Shown: positions 8,968 through 17,415, counted from the stretch's first letter. The stretch is 64,000 bases of DNA from Lysinibacillus xylanilyticus (GCF_001708185.1 NZ_MDDN01000011.1:62001-126000); one strand, 5' to 3'. Numbers and translations are program-made. Notes: generated by a model not told the origin, from the letters alone.

Positions 8968-9013
8968 ATATAACCTTAAGGTGTTATGAGTATATAACAC
9001 CTTAAGGTTATAT
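8968..9013. promoter_or_regulatory. Perfect 20-bp inverted repeat, candidate ArsR operator
   Basis: Arms 8968-8987 (ATATAACCTTAAGGTGTTAT) and 8994-9013 are exact reverse complements around a 6-base spacer, and each arm contains the inner palindrome CCTTAAGG. It begins 24 bases upstream of the SRPBCC start codon, where the promoter of the SRPBCC-ArsR operon must lie. I see the symmetry directly; operator function is inference. Confidence 0.7.
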
Positions 9014-9118
9014 GTCAATTATAAATACCTGAATAAATTTTCTTTGGTGTCTTTTTGTAAACCTATACATATGGTAATATTATTTTTATAATTTTCTGAC
9101 TAAAAAAGGAGGGTTAAC

Positions 9119-9757
9119 ATGGTGAACATATCTGTTTTTTTAGTAATGTGTATTTTGTTAATTATTTTACCTGGTCCAGATACAGCCATCGCAACAAAAA
9201 ATACACTTACAGTAAGCAGAAAAGGGGGGGTACAGACTTTACTTGGTTCGTGCTGTGGATTGCTAATTCATACTTTTGCGGCAGTTGTGGGGCTCTCAGC
9301 AATTATTGTAAAGTCAGCATATGTATTTGCCATTTTAAAATACGTCGGAGCGGTCTATTTATGTTATTTAGGTGTTAAAACACTATGGGCATTACGAGCA
9401 ATACGCACGCAACCTCCTGTTGTGCAAGACGAGACCCAAATGGATCACAAATATTCGCATCAATCATGTTTTAAGCAAGGCTTATTAACGAATGTTACAA
9501 ACCCAAAAGTGGCTGTATTTTTTCTGACATTTTTACCGCAGTTTGTAGATGGCACGAGCGGTACATTTATGCCGTTTCTTATAATGGGGCTTATATACAC
9601 AGCTTTAACAGGATTTTGGTTTGTATTCTATGTTTACTTATTGGATAAAATTAGTGCATTTATGAAAAAGCCAACTACGAAAGCTGTTATTGAAGGATTG
9701 ACAGGAGCAGTACTAATTGGCTTTGGCATTAAGCTAGCATTAGAAAAAGCCCACTAA
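9119..9757 (+). CDS. LysE/RhtB family amino-acid exporter
   Basis: The 212-residue membrane protein has about six hydrophobic segments. It has the family hallmark ILPGPDTAIATKN near the N-terminus and a second-half block GLLTNVTNPKVAVFFLTFLPQF. Members export amino acids such as lysine, threonine or homoserine lactones. The exact substrate is not readable. The ATG at 9119 follows AAAGGAGGG. It is transcribed away from the ArsR operon, so the 175-base gap holds divergent promoters and the inverted repeat at 8968-9013 could affect both directions. Confidence 0.9.
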   Translation: MVNISVFLVMCILLIILPGPDTAIATKNTLTVSRKGGVQTLLGSCCGLLIHTFAAVVGLSAIIVKSAYVFAILKYVGAVYLCYLGVKTLWALRAIRTQPPVVQDETQMDHKYSHQSCFKQGLLTNVTNPKVAVFFLTFLPQFVDGTSGTFMPFLIMGLIYTALTGFWFVFYVYLLDKISAFMKKPTTKAVIEGLTGAVLIGFGIKLALEKAH

Positions 9758-9844
9758 AATTTTATTATAAGTCAAGAGTTAAAGTAATCACTTGTTACAT
9801 CAGTATCCTTTATGAAATGTGCAACATTATTAAGAGTTATTTTT

Positions 9845-9880
9845 AAGCTGAACTAATTTTTTTTATTAGTTCAGCTTTTA
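9845..9880 (+). terminator. Rho-independent terminator after the LysE-family gene
   Basis: AAGCTGAACTAAT (9845-9857) pairs with 9865-9877 across a T-rich loop, followed by TTTTA. It is almost the same sequence as the hairpin at 898-930. Apart from this and the next hairpin, 9758-10146 shows no supported gene. Confidence 0.75.
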
Positions 9881-10087
9881 TTTGTGATTAAAGATATTTT
9901 TAGGAATATTTGTTAAATGAAAGTGTAGTATAATTGATATGTAAAATTATACCTTATTAAATTAACAGGGCAGCAGGTTAGAATAAGGCGTTTGTTTTAT
10001 CATTAAACAATAAAGATAGATGATCAAAGAAAAGAAGTAATACAATTTAATATTAGTTTCGATGAACCGCAGCGTAAGATAAGAAAA

Positions 10088-10120
10088 AGCCATTCCCTCC
10101 ACAAACGGAGAGAATGACTT
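10088..10120 (-). terminator. Probable terminator of the HEAT-repeat gene
   Basis: CATTCCCTCC pairs with GGAGAGAATG with one mismatch. On the minus strand it is followed by CTTTTTCTT, 27 bases after the stop of the gene ending at 10147. Confidence 0.6.
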
Positions 10121-10146
10121 TCCTTCATAAATTGCAAAACTACTGA

Positions 10147-10575
10147 TTATAGTTTTGCCCAACGTTCCTCTAACCAGTTCATAAATTGTACACCTTTGTC
10201 GCCTTCATACGCATCAAAGACATCTAAACGCATACGTTTTAGTTTATCCGCAAAGTCTGCCACTGTATGGTCCTTCGGCAAGCTCTTTTTCACCCGTAGG
10301 AAAATTTTGTCTGTGCCTTTAATAATATCAAAACGTGCAGGTGATGGCTTCTCTACGTCCTCACCAAACGCCACGAGTGCTTCATAGGCTGCTACTTGCA
10401 CCTTGTTGACAGTATCATGCTGCATACGATTTTTTAATAAATCTATGATTTTGTCATGTTGATAAGCCGATAACATTTCGACTGCGTCTAAACGCTCTCG
10501 CCAGCTAGACGTATAATTGGCCTGTTTTTTTAATGTTTCATACTGCTCAGGTAATGCTGTTTCAAACTGTTTCAA
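10147..10575 (-). CDS. HEAT-repeat-like conserved protein
   Basis: The 142-residue soluble protein is predicted mostly helical, with repeated helix pairs (SSWRERLDAVEMLSAYQH, then VQVAAYEALVAFGEDVE) resembling HEAT repeats, which mediate protein-protein contacts. A basic segment (FLRVKKSLPKDHTVADF) precedes a C-terminal helix ending in WLEERWAKL. The ATG at 10575 has AGAGGTGC upstream. It marks the left border of the palindrome-separated small-gene region. I cannot name a specific function. Confidence 0.7.
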   Translation of the reverse strand: MKQFETALPEQYETLKKQANYTSSWRERLDAVEMLSAYQHDKIIDLLKNRMQHDTVNKVQVAAYEALVAFGEDVEKPSPARFDIIKGTDKIFLRVKKSLPKDHTVADFADKLKRMRLDVFDAYEGDKGVQFMNWLEERWAKL

Positions 10576-10750
10576 GTAATTGCACCTCTTTTTTTAACTA
10601 GAGGAAAAATGAATTCTTCTTCTGCTTCTCTTATTATACGTTGTCTGGGTGAAAATAGCGATGAATCGCTGGTAAGGATATATATATGGAAACTAACTAC
10701 ATTAAGGTGAACCGTATTATAAGTATGTACTATTCTTTATTAGATTTGCT

Positions 10751-10850
10751 TTTCTTATTAAACTAACGGGCTGCTTTAGTTGAAGATCATTGAGTTGCAT
10801 AGGAAGCTCTTTTTTTCTTTATTGAACTAACGTAAGCAGAATAGTTGAAT
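10751..10850 (+). repeat. Two copies of an imperfect palindromic repeat (cassette-boundary type)
   Basis: Copy 1 (10751-10785) reads TTCTTATTAAACTAACGGG then CTGCTTTAGTTGAA. Copy 2 (10815-10850) reads TTTATTGAACTAACG then AGAATAGTTGAA. In each, TTxAACTAA is an approximate inverted repeat of TTAGTTGAA. Between them is the shared block GAGTTGCATAGGAAGCTC, also seen (as TAGTTGCATATGCAGCTC) before the copy at 11407. The same unit follows every gene up to 13023. Confidence 0.7.
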
Positions 10851-10912
10851 AGATTAAGTGTTTAAACCCTTTACGCAGTCATATATTCAATGTGAAAAAG
10901 GAAGTGTCCATA

Positions 10913-11346
10913 ATGAAAAAGGGTAAAATCACTTTAATCGGAACAGTTTAATTTTATTCGTTGTAACCTTTCTATTTATTAATAATTCCTCAACAAAAGG
11001 AGAGATATCTGAACACCCCATTTCAAAAAGCACTGAAATAAAAGTTGACAACGAAAAGAAATTAAAAGAAGCAGAGGAAATTCAAGCCCAACTTTATCAA
11101 GAAGATGGCTTTTTTGAATATGTAAGCAGCAAATTAACAGAGAAAGGCTATGTTTTCCGTATGTTGCTTGTAGTTAATTCAAAAGATGATATTAGGGTGA
11201 AATATATCTTAGCAAATAAAGAAGCTACAGAATCAGTACAAGACGAGGTAAAATCAATTTTCTATGGGGCAGTTGAAAGTAACAATCTAGATCCCAACTC
11301 ATTTTATCTTAAAGTGAGTGATAATAATGACGGACCAGATTGGTAA
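10913..11346 (+). pseudogene. Frameshifted small secreted/lipoprotein-like gene
   Basis: ATG 10913 opens MKKGKITLIGTV and stops at once, while the next frame continues with a hydrophobic segment (LILFVVTFLFIN), a Lys/Glu-rich helix (KKLKEAEEIQAQLYQEDG) and a globular end finishing DNNDGPDW at 11346. Adding one T to the run at 10947-10949 restores one 144-residue protein with an N-terminal membrane anchor. The single-base loss could be a true inactivating mutation or a sequence error. An internal ATG at 11161 would give only 61 residues. I do not recognise the function. It is the first gene in the palindrome-bounded series. Confidence 0.6.
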
Positions 11347-11406
11347 TATAGTACTTTCACTAAAGGAGTGCTTTACTTAAAGATTATTTAGTTGCATATG
11401 CAGCTC

Positions 11407-11445
11407 TTTTTTCTTATTGAACTATAGGGCTAGATTGTTTAAGAG
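11407..11445 (+). repeat. Cassette-boundary repeat, third copy (diverged)
   Basis: TTCTTATTGAACTATAGGG followed by TAGATTGTTTAAG. The preceding TAGTTGCATATGCAGCTC matches the block before copy 2. It lies between the frameshifted gene and the gene at 11455. Confidence 0.55.
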
Positions 11446-11454
11446 AACAGAGGG

Positions 11455-11961
11455 GTGAGAAAGCTTTTGGTTCATAAAATCGTTTATCCAGTACTGATAT
11501 TCATTGTTTTCGTATTATTAGCCATGGTTATCTACTTGAATCATCGAAATGCCACAAATGACTTTTATCATTTAAGATTATCGGGAGAAAGTCCCCATTG
11601 GGAGTTAGATGGTTATCAAGTAGATCTGATTTCAGGGATTCTTAATTCGGGAAATGGTAAGCTTCGTTTTAAAACAAGAGAAAATGATTACACTACTAAT
11701 TATTTAGTCTTTGAAATGAACGCCGTTATAAACAAGAAAGATATAACCCTGCAAAGTAAAGCAGTCTCAGGACCTGAAGATTTTAAAAACGAGATTGATA
11801 CTGGAGCTATCGAAGGACCACCACCAATAACGGAAGACGGAAAGTCCATAACGTTTAAAGATATAGATAAAATATATGCGGTGATTCATTGGGAAGGACA
11901 AGACGATGGAATAGCACACAAAGAAATTATAGATTTGTATGAGCTAGACAACAAAAACTAA
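11455..11961 (+). CDS. Membrane-anchored hypothetical protein
   Basis: The 168-residue protein has one N-terminal hydrophobic segment (residues ~9-27, YPVLIFIVFVLLAMVIYL) followed by an extracellular-looking beta-rich domain (GESPHWELDGYQVDLISG, then IEGPPPITEDGKSITF). The start is uncertain: GTG 11455 directly follows AGAGGG, and TTG 11467 is an alternative. It is flanked on both sides by copies of the palindromic repeat. I do not recognise a family; a small cell-surface protein is the most that can be said. Confidence 0.65.
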   Translation: MRKLLVHKIVYPVLIFIVFVLLAMVIYLNHRNATNDFYHLRLSGESPHWELDGYQVDLISGILNSGNGKLRFKTRENDYTTNYLVFEMNAVINKKDITLQSKAVSGPEDFKNEIDTGAIEGPPPITEDGKSITFKDIDKIYAVIHWEGQDDGIAHKEIIDLYELDNKN

Positions 11962-11993
11962 GCAAAGATTCGCGATTGTTTAATAAGCGTCGC

Positions 11994-12033
11994 TATTCTT
12001 ATTAAACTAACGGTGCAGGTTTGTGTAATAAGA
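11994..12033 (+). repeat. Cassette-boundary repeat, fourth copy
   Basis: TTCTTATTAAACTAACGG followed by TGCAGGTTTGTGTAATAAG, immediately after the gene ending at 11961. The right arm is diverged from TTTAGTTGAA. Confidence 0.55.
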
Positions 12034-12096
12034 AGAAAGACCATATGCTGTTATAAAAGGCGAATCCATGAATGGTTAAAATAGGAGGATAAATTA

Positions 12097-12324
12097 ATGG
12101 GTAAAACCGTTACTTTTTCATTTAGTAGTACCAAATATAAAGGCACAGATGCTAAAGAGACATTCACTTTTGAAAATTTAGGTATTAACGAGGATATGGA
12201 CGATAAAGCATTAAAAATAGAAATAGATAGAATTTTCCACGCTTGGGTTTGGGATAAACTTAATATTTCTTATAGTATAGTCATAGATGAAGTGAACGCA
12301 CATGGTTCAGATGATATTCAGTAG
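12097..12324 (+). CDS. Small hypothetical protein
   Basis: A 75-residue soluble protein with a strong GGAGG site before ATG 12097. It starts with beta strands (KTVTFSFSS, DAKETFTFENLG), followed by a helix with IEIDRIFHAWVWDKL and a last strand YSIVIDEV. The strand-helix-strand order resembles small phage-type DUF proteins, but I cannot assign a family. It lies alone between palindromic repeat copies. Confidence 0.7.
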   Translation: MGKTVTFSFSSTKYKGTDAKETFTFENLGINEDMDDKALKIEIDRIFHAWVWDKLNISYSIVIDEVNAHGSDDIQ

Positions 12325-12340
12325 TGAAAGGGAAGTTGGT

Positions 12341-12424
12341 TATTTGACTAACTGGTTGCTTTACTTCAAGAAGGAGTGAAGCTTTTTTCTTATTGAACTA
12401 ACGACTTAGTTTGGTTGAACAAGG
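12341..12424 (+). repeat. Cassette-boundary repeat, fifth copy with leader half
   Basis: TTGACTAACTGGTTGCTTTA at 12343 is followed at 12385-12420 by TTTTTTCTTATTGAACTAAC and TTTGGTTGAAC. The first half resembles the GGTGCTTTAGTTGAA half of other copies, so this site may be two overlapping copies, as at 10751-10850. Confidence 0.6.
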
Positions 12425-12513
12425 ACTATCCAAAATTTATAGGTTGAATAAATGAGATACAAAAATAAGTACCAAATGTATTTTAAATAATCATATTGTA
12501 GGGGGAGAATTTC

Positions 12514-12984
12514 TTGTCTAATCCATTTCATCATTTAGCAAGGGGAATCTTTATAAAAGATAATAAAGTTTTACTTGCACAAGCCACTGGACATTCAAAT
12601 ACATTTTTACCTGGTGGCCACATTGAATTTGGCGAAAGTGCAAAAGATGCACTGATAAGAGAGATTGATGAGGAATTAGGAATAACATGTACAGTGGTTA
12701 GTTTTCTTGGGTTAGTAGAACATAAGTGGGAGGAAAAGGGTATATTACATTGCGAGATAAATCAAGTGTTTGAGGTTACAAACGAAGAATTAACAACAGG
12801 TTTTAACCCAGAATCAAGGGAATCTCATCTTAAATTTTTTTGGTGTAATGCAGATGACTTGGATACCATAAACTTACAACCTTACCCATTTAGGAATCTG
12901 ATAAAAAATTATCTAAACGGAAATAAGGATGTTTGGTGGGAGAGTACTGTAAACTCTGAAATTGATGATACAAACAGAAGTTAG
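12514..12984 (+). CDS. NUDIX hydrolase
   Basis: The 156-residue protein has a complete Nudix box at residues 35-57 (GX5EX7REUXEEXGU, seen as GGHIEFGE then LIREIDEELGI), which binds Mg2+ and hydrolyses nucleoside diphosphate-linked substrates. Start codon TTG 12514 follows GGGGGAG at suitable spacing. The substrate cannot be predicted. It is a complete enzyme gene enclosed by palindromic repeats, typical of a portable gene rather than part of an operon. Confidence 0.9.
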   Translation: MSNPFHHLARGIFIKDNKVLLAQATGHSNTFLPGGHIEFGESAKDALIREIDEELGITCTVVSFLGLVEHKWEEKGILHCEINQVFEVTNEELTTGFNPESRESHLKFFWCNADDLDTINLQPYPFRNLIKNYLNGNKDVWWESTVNSEIDDTNRS

Positions 12985-12986
12985 AA

Positions 12987-13023
12987 ATTTCTTATTCAAC
13001 GAACGGGGTGCTTTAGTTTAACA
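12987..13023 (+). repeat. Cassette-boundary repeat, sixth copy
   Basis: TTTCTTATTCAACGAACGGG followed by GTGCTTTAGTTTAAC, three bases after the NUDIX stop codon. This is the last copy; the convergent AtoE region follows. Confidence 0.6.
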
Positions 13024-13036
13024 AAAAAAGTTAAGG

Positions 13037-13072
13037 TAGCCTTGTTAAAACAATCTAACAAGGCTATTTTGG
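13037..13072 (+). terminator. Rho-independent terminator
   Basis: TAGCCTTGTTA (13037-13047) pairs perfectly with 13056-13066, followed by TTTTGG. It closes the small-gene series transcribed on the + strand. Confidence 0.75.
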
Positions 13073-13096
13073 TATATTATTAACTCTCTATTTAAA

Positions 13097-13240
13097 CTAT
13101 TCAAAATGACCTGCCACCCATCTTTTATGATTTTCTGCTACATACACGAATGTATCTTTCTCACGAATTTTACAAGCCATTTCCTGCATTAAATAATCTT
13201 CAACATGTGCAACATTATAAACGATGTAAAAAACTATCAT
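13097..13240 (-). CDS. Possible 47-residue small protein
   Basis: The minus-strand frame from ATG 13240 to TAG encodes MIVFYIVYNVAHVEDYLMQE, then a charged segment ending KRWVAGHFE. Codon use looks like a real protein, but no clear ribosome binding site precedes the ATG and an in-frame stop lies just upstream. It could be a small protein or the remnant of a larger gene. Confidence 0.4.
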   Translation of the reverse strand: MIVFYIVYNVAHVEDYLMQEMACKIREKDTFVYVAENHKRWVAGHFE

Positions 13241-13346
13241 GTTTACTTGTTTTTAATATTACAGGGTAAGGGCTTTTTGCCAAAAGATGTAGATAACAAT
13301 TGTGATAACCTATGCCATTTATTTTCATTCAAAGTGCACATAAAAA

Positions 13347-13380
13347 CTTCACGGAAACGTATGTATGGCATTCCGTGAAG
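13347..13380 (-). terminator. Terminator of the AtoE gene
   Basis: CTTCACGGAA (13347-13356) pairs perfectly with 13371-13380. On the minus strand the hairpin is followed by TTTTTA. Confidence 0.7.
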
Positions 13381-13396
13381 CTTAAATACTCGATAT

Positions 13397-14719
13397 CTAG
13401 ATGAAAAAGAAGCCAATACTAATAATAATTCCTGTAAAGAATAAAATGAATAAACAGAAGCCCATAATATCCCTAGCCTTTAAACCGGCGATTGCAAGGG
13501 CTGGCAGTGCCCAGAATGGTTGAATCATATTTGTCCAAGCATCTCCCCAAGCGATAGCCATAGCTGTTTTAGCATAGTCGGCACCTAGAGTTGTAGCAGC
13601 ATCTAGCATAATAGGAGCCTGCACTGCCCATTGTCCACCGCCTGACGGAATAAAGAAGTTAACAAGTCCGGCTGAGAAAAAAGTGAATAAATAGAAGGTA
13701 TGTTCATTGGAAATACTAACGAACCATTCTGAAAATACAGCAGCTAAACCAGAAGCGGTCATCATGCCCATAATCCCTGCATAAAACGGAAATTGAAAAA
13801 CAATGCCCGTTGTTGTTTTAATAGCATCTTGTGCGGCTGCAAGGAAACGCTGCGGAGTCCCGTGGAATATGATACCTAACACAATAAAAATTGTATTTAC
13901 AACATTTAAATCAAGAACAAAGCCCTTGGTAATAAAATGATAGATTAAATAAATAAGTCCGATCATACCAATTAAAATCGTTAAAATATAACTGCGCTCA
14001 GAGCGACTGGCAAAATTGTTTTCAGGCTTAGGTAACTCCGTTTTTTCTTCCACTAATAAAGCAGGGTTAACCACAACCGTATCTTCTTCCTTTGGCATCA
14101 TCCAACGATTAAATAACGGTAAAGTGAAGAGTATCACTAGGACTATAAATAAGTTATAAGTTGAAAAAATTGTAACATTGGTTGGTACGACGCCCATTAT
14201 GTCAGCAAACTTATGACCTTCAGTCGCAATGGATAACGGAATTGAGCCAGCTAATCCACCATGCCAAATAACCATGCCTGAATAGGCACTGGCGATTAAT
14301 AAGCGATAATCTACCTTCTTTACATGCCGAGCAATTTCCTTTGCAAAGAGGGCACCAATTACAAGTCCGAATCCCCAGTTAATCCAGCAAGCTATTAGTG
14401 ATACGAATGTAATAACGATAATAGCCATGCCTGGTGATTTTATTTTACTTGCACCGGCTGATAATCCTTTTTTAAAGATAGGACTATTCGCTAAAATGTG
14501 GCCTGCAGCTAAGACAATTACCATTTGCATTGTAAATTCTAATAAACTCCAAAAGCTACCTCCCCAATATGTCACCATGTCGAGTGGAGAAGAATCTGTT
14601 AATGTAACCCCTAATAATAATACTAATACTGTGAGTATAGTGACAAAGATGTATGGATCAGGTAAATATTTTTCCATGATAGCATTTGAAATTCTTGTTA
14701 ACGTTTTTATATTAGACAT
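13397..14719 (-). CDS. atoE: Short-chain fatty acid transporter, AtoE family
   Basis: The 440-residue protein has about 10-12 hydrophobic segments. It shows AtoE-type blocks such as LPDPYIFVTILTVLVL near the N-terminus, INWGFGLVIGALFAKEIAR, and FFIPSGGGQWAVQAPIM near the C-terminus. AtoE proteins take up short-chain fatty acids such as acetoacetate or butyrate across the cytoplasmic membrane. The divergent LysR gene and the CoA-transferase genes beyond it form the expected catabolic set: uptake, regulation, activation with CoA. The intergenic region 14720-15005 probably holds the shared control region. Confidence 0.88.
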   Translation of the reverse strand: MSNIKTLTRISNAIMEKYLPDPYIFVTILTVLVLLLGVTLTDSSPLDMVTYWGGSFWSLLEFTMQMVIVLAAGHILANSPIFKKGLSAGASKIKSPGMAIIVITFVSLIACWINWGFGLVIGALFAKEIARHVKKVDYRLLIASAYSGMVIWHGGLAGSIPLSIATEGHKFADIMGVVPTNVTIFSTYNLFIVLVILFTLPLFNRWMMPKEEDTVVVNPALLVEEKTELPKPENNFASRSERSYILTILIGMIGLIYLIYHFITKGFVLDLNVVNTIFIVLGIIFHGTPQRFLAAAQDAIKTTTGIVFQFPFYAGIMGMMTASGLAAVFSEWFVSISNEHTFYLFTFFSAGLVNFFIPSGGGQWAVQAPIMLDAATTLGADYAKTAMAIAWGDAWTNMIQPFWALPALAIAGLKARDIMGFCLFILFFTGIIISIGFFFI

Positions 14720-15005
14720 CCCCTTTCCTTTTCGGTCATTCTTTATTGCTAATTGTACCTAGAGAAATGAATAAATAAAGATAAAAATAGAATTAAGAAC
14801 AATAATTGGAACTTAGAGTAGAAAAAGTCCGTGGTTGTTGTCGCTGTTATTGCATAATTAAATATTATTGGCACCAAGGAGAAAATAGTACTGCTATTGT
14901 ATTTGTCTCTAGAAGAAGGATTAGGAGAAAACGAGGAGAATTTATTACTAAATATGGATTTTGGAATAATTTTTATAACAAATTAGAATAAATGGAGGTG
15001 TCTAT

Positions 15006-15896
15006 ATGGAGCTACGAGATTTAAAAGCATTTATGGCTGTTGTTGAATATGGGAGTTTTACAAAGGCAGCTAGTGAATCCTTTGTGTCACAGCCTTCATT
15101 AAGTAAAAGCATTAAAAAATTGGAGGATACTCTTCATGTGGAGCTATTAAACCGAACTACACGCAATGTAGAATTAACAGACGCAGGTAGTATTGTTTAT
15201 AAACAAGGACAAAAAATAATGCGGTCTGTACATGATTTACATATTTTACTGGATGATTTATTGAACATTAAAACAGGTTCTATTAAATTGGGGATTCCAC
15301 CGTTAATTGGCACACTATTCTTTCCTGAAATTGCTCGAAAGTTTCATAAGCAATATCCAGAGGTACATTTAGAGCTCGTGGAACGTGGGGCTAAAACGAT
15401 CGGAACATTAGTAGAAAATGGAGATGTGGATATGGGGATTGTTGTTATACCTACAGATGAAAGGAAATTTTCTGTTCAATCATTTGTAGAAGATCAATTT
15501 TGTGTCTTTATTAATGATTCCCATCCATTAGCACAGCAAGAACATATTTTATTACAAGATTTAAAAAATGAAACATTCATTATCTTTACAGAGGAATTCA
15601 CACTACATGATTATGTCATTAGATCATGTAAAAGCGTAGGGTATACACCAATAATCGGCTATAAAAGCTCGCAATGGGATTTAATAGTGGAGCTAGTATC
15701 CTCGAATTTAGGCGTGACACTTTTACCGTATTCAATTGCCGCAAAGCAGACCAATAAAAATGTCAAAATTATTCCATTATATAATTTCGACATGCCATGG
15801 CGATTAGGCGTTATTACGAAAAAAAATACATATCAATCATTTGCATTAAAGCAATTACTGAATACAATTCGTACAGAAGAAGGGAGCGAAAATTAA
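15006..15896 (+). CDS. LysR-family transcriptional regulator
   Basis: The 296-residue protein has an N-terminal helix-turn-helix (MELRDLKAFMAVVEYGSFTK, then SQPSLSKSIKKLEDTLHVEL) and a C-terminal periplasmic-binding-like effector domain starting near residue 90 (GSIKLGIPPLIGTLFFPEIA). ATG 15006 follows GGAGGTG. It lies between the divergent atoE-like gene and the downstream scoAB pair and is the obvious candidate activator of both, probably sensing an acetoacetate-related or aromatic/organic acid effector. The effector identity is inference. Confidence 0.9.
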   Translation: MELRDLKAFMAVVEYGSFTKAASESFVSQPSLSKSIKKLEDTLHVELLNRTTRNVELTDAGSIVYKQGQKIMRSVHDLHILLDDLLNIKTGSIKLGIPPLIGTLFFPEIARKFHKQYPEVHLELVERGAKTIGTLVENGDVDMGIVVIPTDERKFSVQSFVEDQFCVFINDSHPLAQQEHILLQDLKNETFIIFTEEFTLHDYVIRSCKSVGYTPIIGYKSSQWDLIVELVSSNLGVTLLPYSIAAKQTNKNVKIIPLYNFDMPWRLGVITKKNTYQSFALKQLLNTIRTEEGSEN

Positions 15897-16003
15897 TTTA
15901 TGCCCTTTTGGAATAAATAGTATTCTAATTAATTCCTTTACTTGTAAAATGATTCTGAGGTAGAATTTTTCTTAATAAACGAGCTATTTTAGGGGGTTTC
16001 GAT

Positions 16004-16711
16004 ATGGGGAATGGGAAAGTGTGGAATTCGTTTGAGGAAGCCGTTGCAGATATTAAAGATGGGAATACGTTAGCGGTAGGGGGCTTCGGGCTATGTGGTA
16101 TTCCTGAAAAATCAATTGCAGCGCTAGTACAAAGGGGAACTAAGGACTTAACAGTTGTCAGCAATAACTGTGGTGTGGATGATTGGGGCTTAGGGCTTTT
16201 ATTAGCAAATAAACAAATTAAAAAAATGATTGCGTCCTATGTAGGTGAAAATAAAATTTTTGAGCAGCAGTTTTTAAGTGGGGAGCTAGAAGTAGAATTA
16301 ACACCACAAGGTACTTTGGCGGAACGTATGCGAGCTGGAGGTGCCGGAATTCCTGGGTTTTACACGGCTACTGGGGTTGGAACGCCGATTGCTGAGGGGA
16401 AAGAAGTAAAGGTTTTTGATGGCAAGGAATATATTTTAGAAAAAGGAATTGTCGCAGATTTTGCACTTGTTAAAGCATGGAAGGCAGACAAGCTAGGTAA
16501 TTTAGTTTTCAGAAAAACATCGCGTAACTTTAATCCACTAGCTGCAATGGCGGGGAAAATTACAATTGCAGAGGTGGAGGAAATTGTTGAAGCAGGAGAG
16601 CTAGATCCAGATCATATCCATACGCCAGGAGTATTCGTGCAACGCGTTTTACTAGGCGAAAATTATGAGAAGCGTATTGAACGTTTGACGGTGAGAAAGG
16701 GGGAAGCATGA
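16004..16711 (+). CDS. scoA: 3-oxoacid CoA-transferase subunit A
   Basis: The 235-residue alpha subunit of a class I CoA transferase has the glycine-rich [26 protein letters not shown] and the substrate-site block [14 protein letters not shown]. With subunit B it transfers CoA from succinyl-CoA to acetoacetate, allowing ketone-body use through acetoacetyl-CoA. ATG 16004 is preceded by AGGGGG. It overlaps subunit B by 4 bases (ATGA), so equimolar synthesis is expected. The AtoE transporter two genes away fits acetoacetate catabolism. Confidence 0.93.
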   Translation: MGNGKVWNSFEEAVADIKDGNTLAVGGFGLCGIPEKSIAALVQRGTKDLTVVSNNCGVDDWGLGLLLANKQIKKMIASYVGENKIFEQQFLSGELEVELTPQGTLAERMRAGGAGIPGFYTATGVGTPIAEGKEVKVFDGKEYILEKGIVADFALVKAWKADKLGNLVFRKTSRNFNPLAAMAGKITIAEVEEIVEAGELDPDHIHTPGVFVQRVLLGENYEKRIERLTVRKGEA

Positions 16712-17352
16712 TGGTTGATACAAGACAAAGCATAGTAAATAGAGCGGTAAAAGAAATACAAAACGGCATGAACGTCAATTTAGGTATTGGTATCCCAACG
16801 CTAGTTGCTAATGCAATTCCGACTGATTATGACGTCCTTCTACAATCGGAAAACGGGCTTCTTGGCATTGGTCCATACCCAGCACAAGAAGCGGTTGATC
16901 CTGATTTAATTAATGCAGGCAAAGAAACGGTAACAGCTGTTCCAGGTGCTTCATTCTTTGACAGTGCCGAATCGTTTGCCATGATCCGTGGAGGCCATAT
17001 CGATCTTGCTATTTTAGGTGGTATGGAAGTATCTGAAACGGGTGACCTTGCGAACTGGATGATCCCAGGGAAAATGGTGAAAGGTATGGGAGGCGCCATG
17101 GACCTTGTAGTCGGTGCCAAAAGAGTTATCGTCGTAATGGAGCATGTCAATAAAAACGGTGAGTCAAAAATTAAAAAGCAATGCGAGCTACCGTTAACAG
17201 GGAAAGGCGTTGTGCATCGATTAATTACAGACCTAGCCGTTTTCGACTTTACTGAAGAAGGTATGCAGCTAATAGAATTAGCAGAGGGTGTTACTTTAGA
17301 AGAAGTAAAAGAGAAGACAGCTGCTTCATTTAGTGTAGCTTTGACGGAATAA
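16708..17352 (+). CDS. scoB: 3-oxoacid CoA-transferase subunit B
   Basis: The 214-residue beta subunit carries the catalytic glutamate in [14 protein letters not shown], which forms the glutamyl-CoA thioester. It also has the block [20 protein letters not shown] and [20 protein letters not shown]. The gene starts inside the end of subunit A (ATGA overlap at 16708) with GAAAGGGGG upstream. A strong hairpin follows at 17358-17390. Confidence 0.94.
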   Translation: MMVDTRQSIVNRAVKEIQNGMNVNLGIGIPTLVANAIPTDYDVLLQSENGLLGIGPYPAQEAVDPDLINAGKETVTAVPGASFFDSAESFAMIRGGHIDLAILGGMEVSETGDLANWMIPGKMVKGMGGAMDLVVGAKRVIVVMEHVNKNGESKIKKQCELPLTGKGVVHRLITDLAVFDFTEEGMQLIELAEGVTLEEVKEKTAASFSVALTE

Positions 17353-17357
17353 ATAGG

Positions 17358-17393
17358 AATAACCAGTTCTTTTTCTAAGAGCTGGTTATTTTA
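17358..17393 (+). terminator. Terminator of scoAB
   Basis: AATAACCAG starting at 17358 pairs with CTGGTTATT ending at 17390, with an extended inner stem, followed by TTTTAA. Confidence 0.8.
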
Positions 17394-17415
17394 ATGTTGT
17401 TAGGAGTGTCAATCA

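Noticed and set aside
9962-10162. Open frame on the minus strand next to the HEAT-repeat gene
   Set aside because: It overlaps the terminator, has hydrophobic low-complexity sequence and no ribosome binding site.
14806-14991. Open frame between atoE and the LysR gene
   Set aside because: Composition is not protein-like and it fills the region where divergent promoters are expected.
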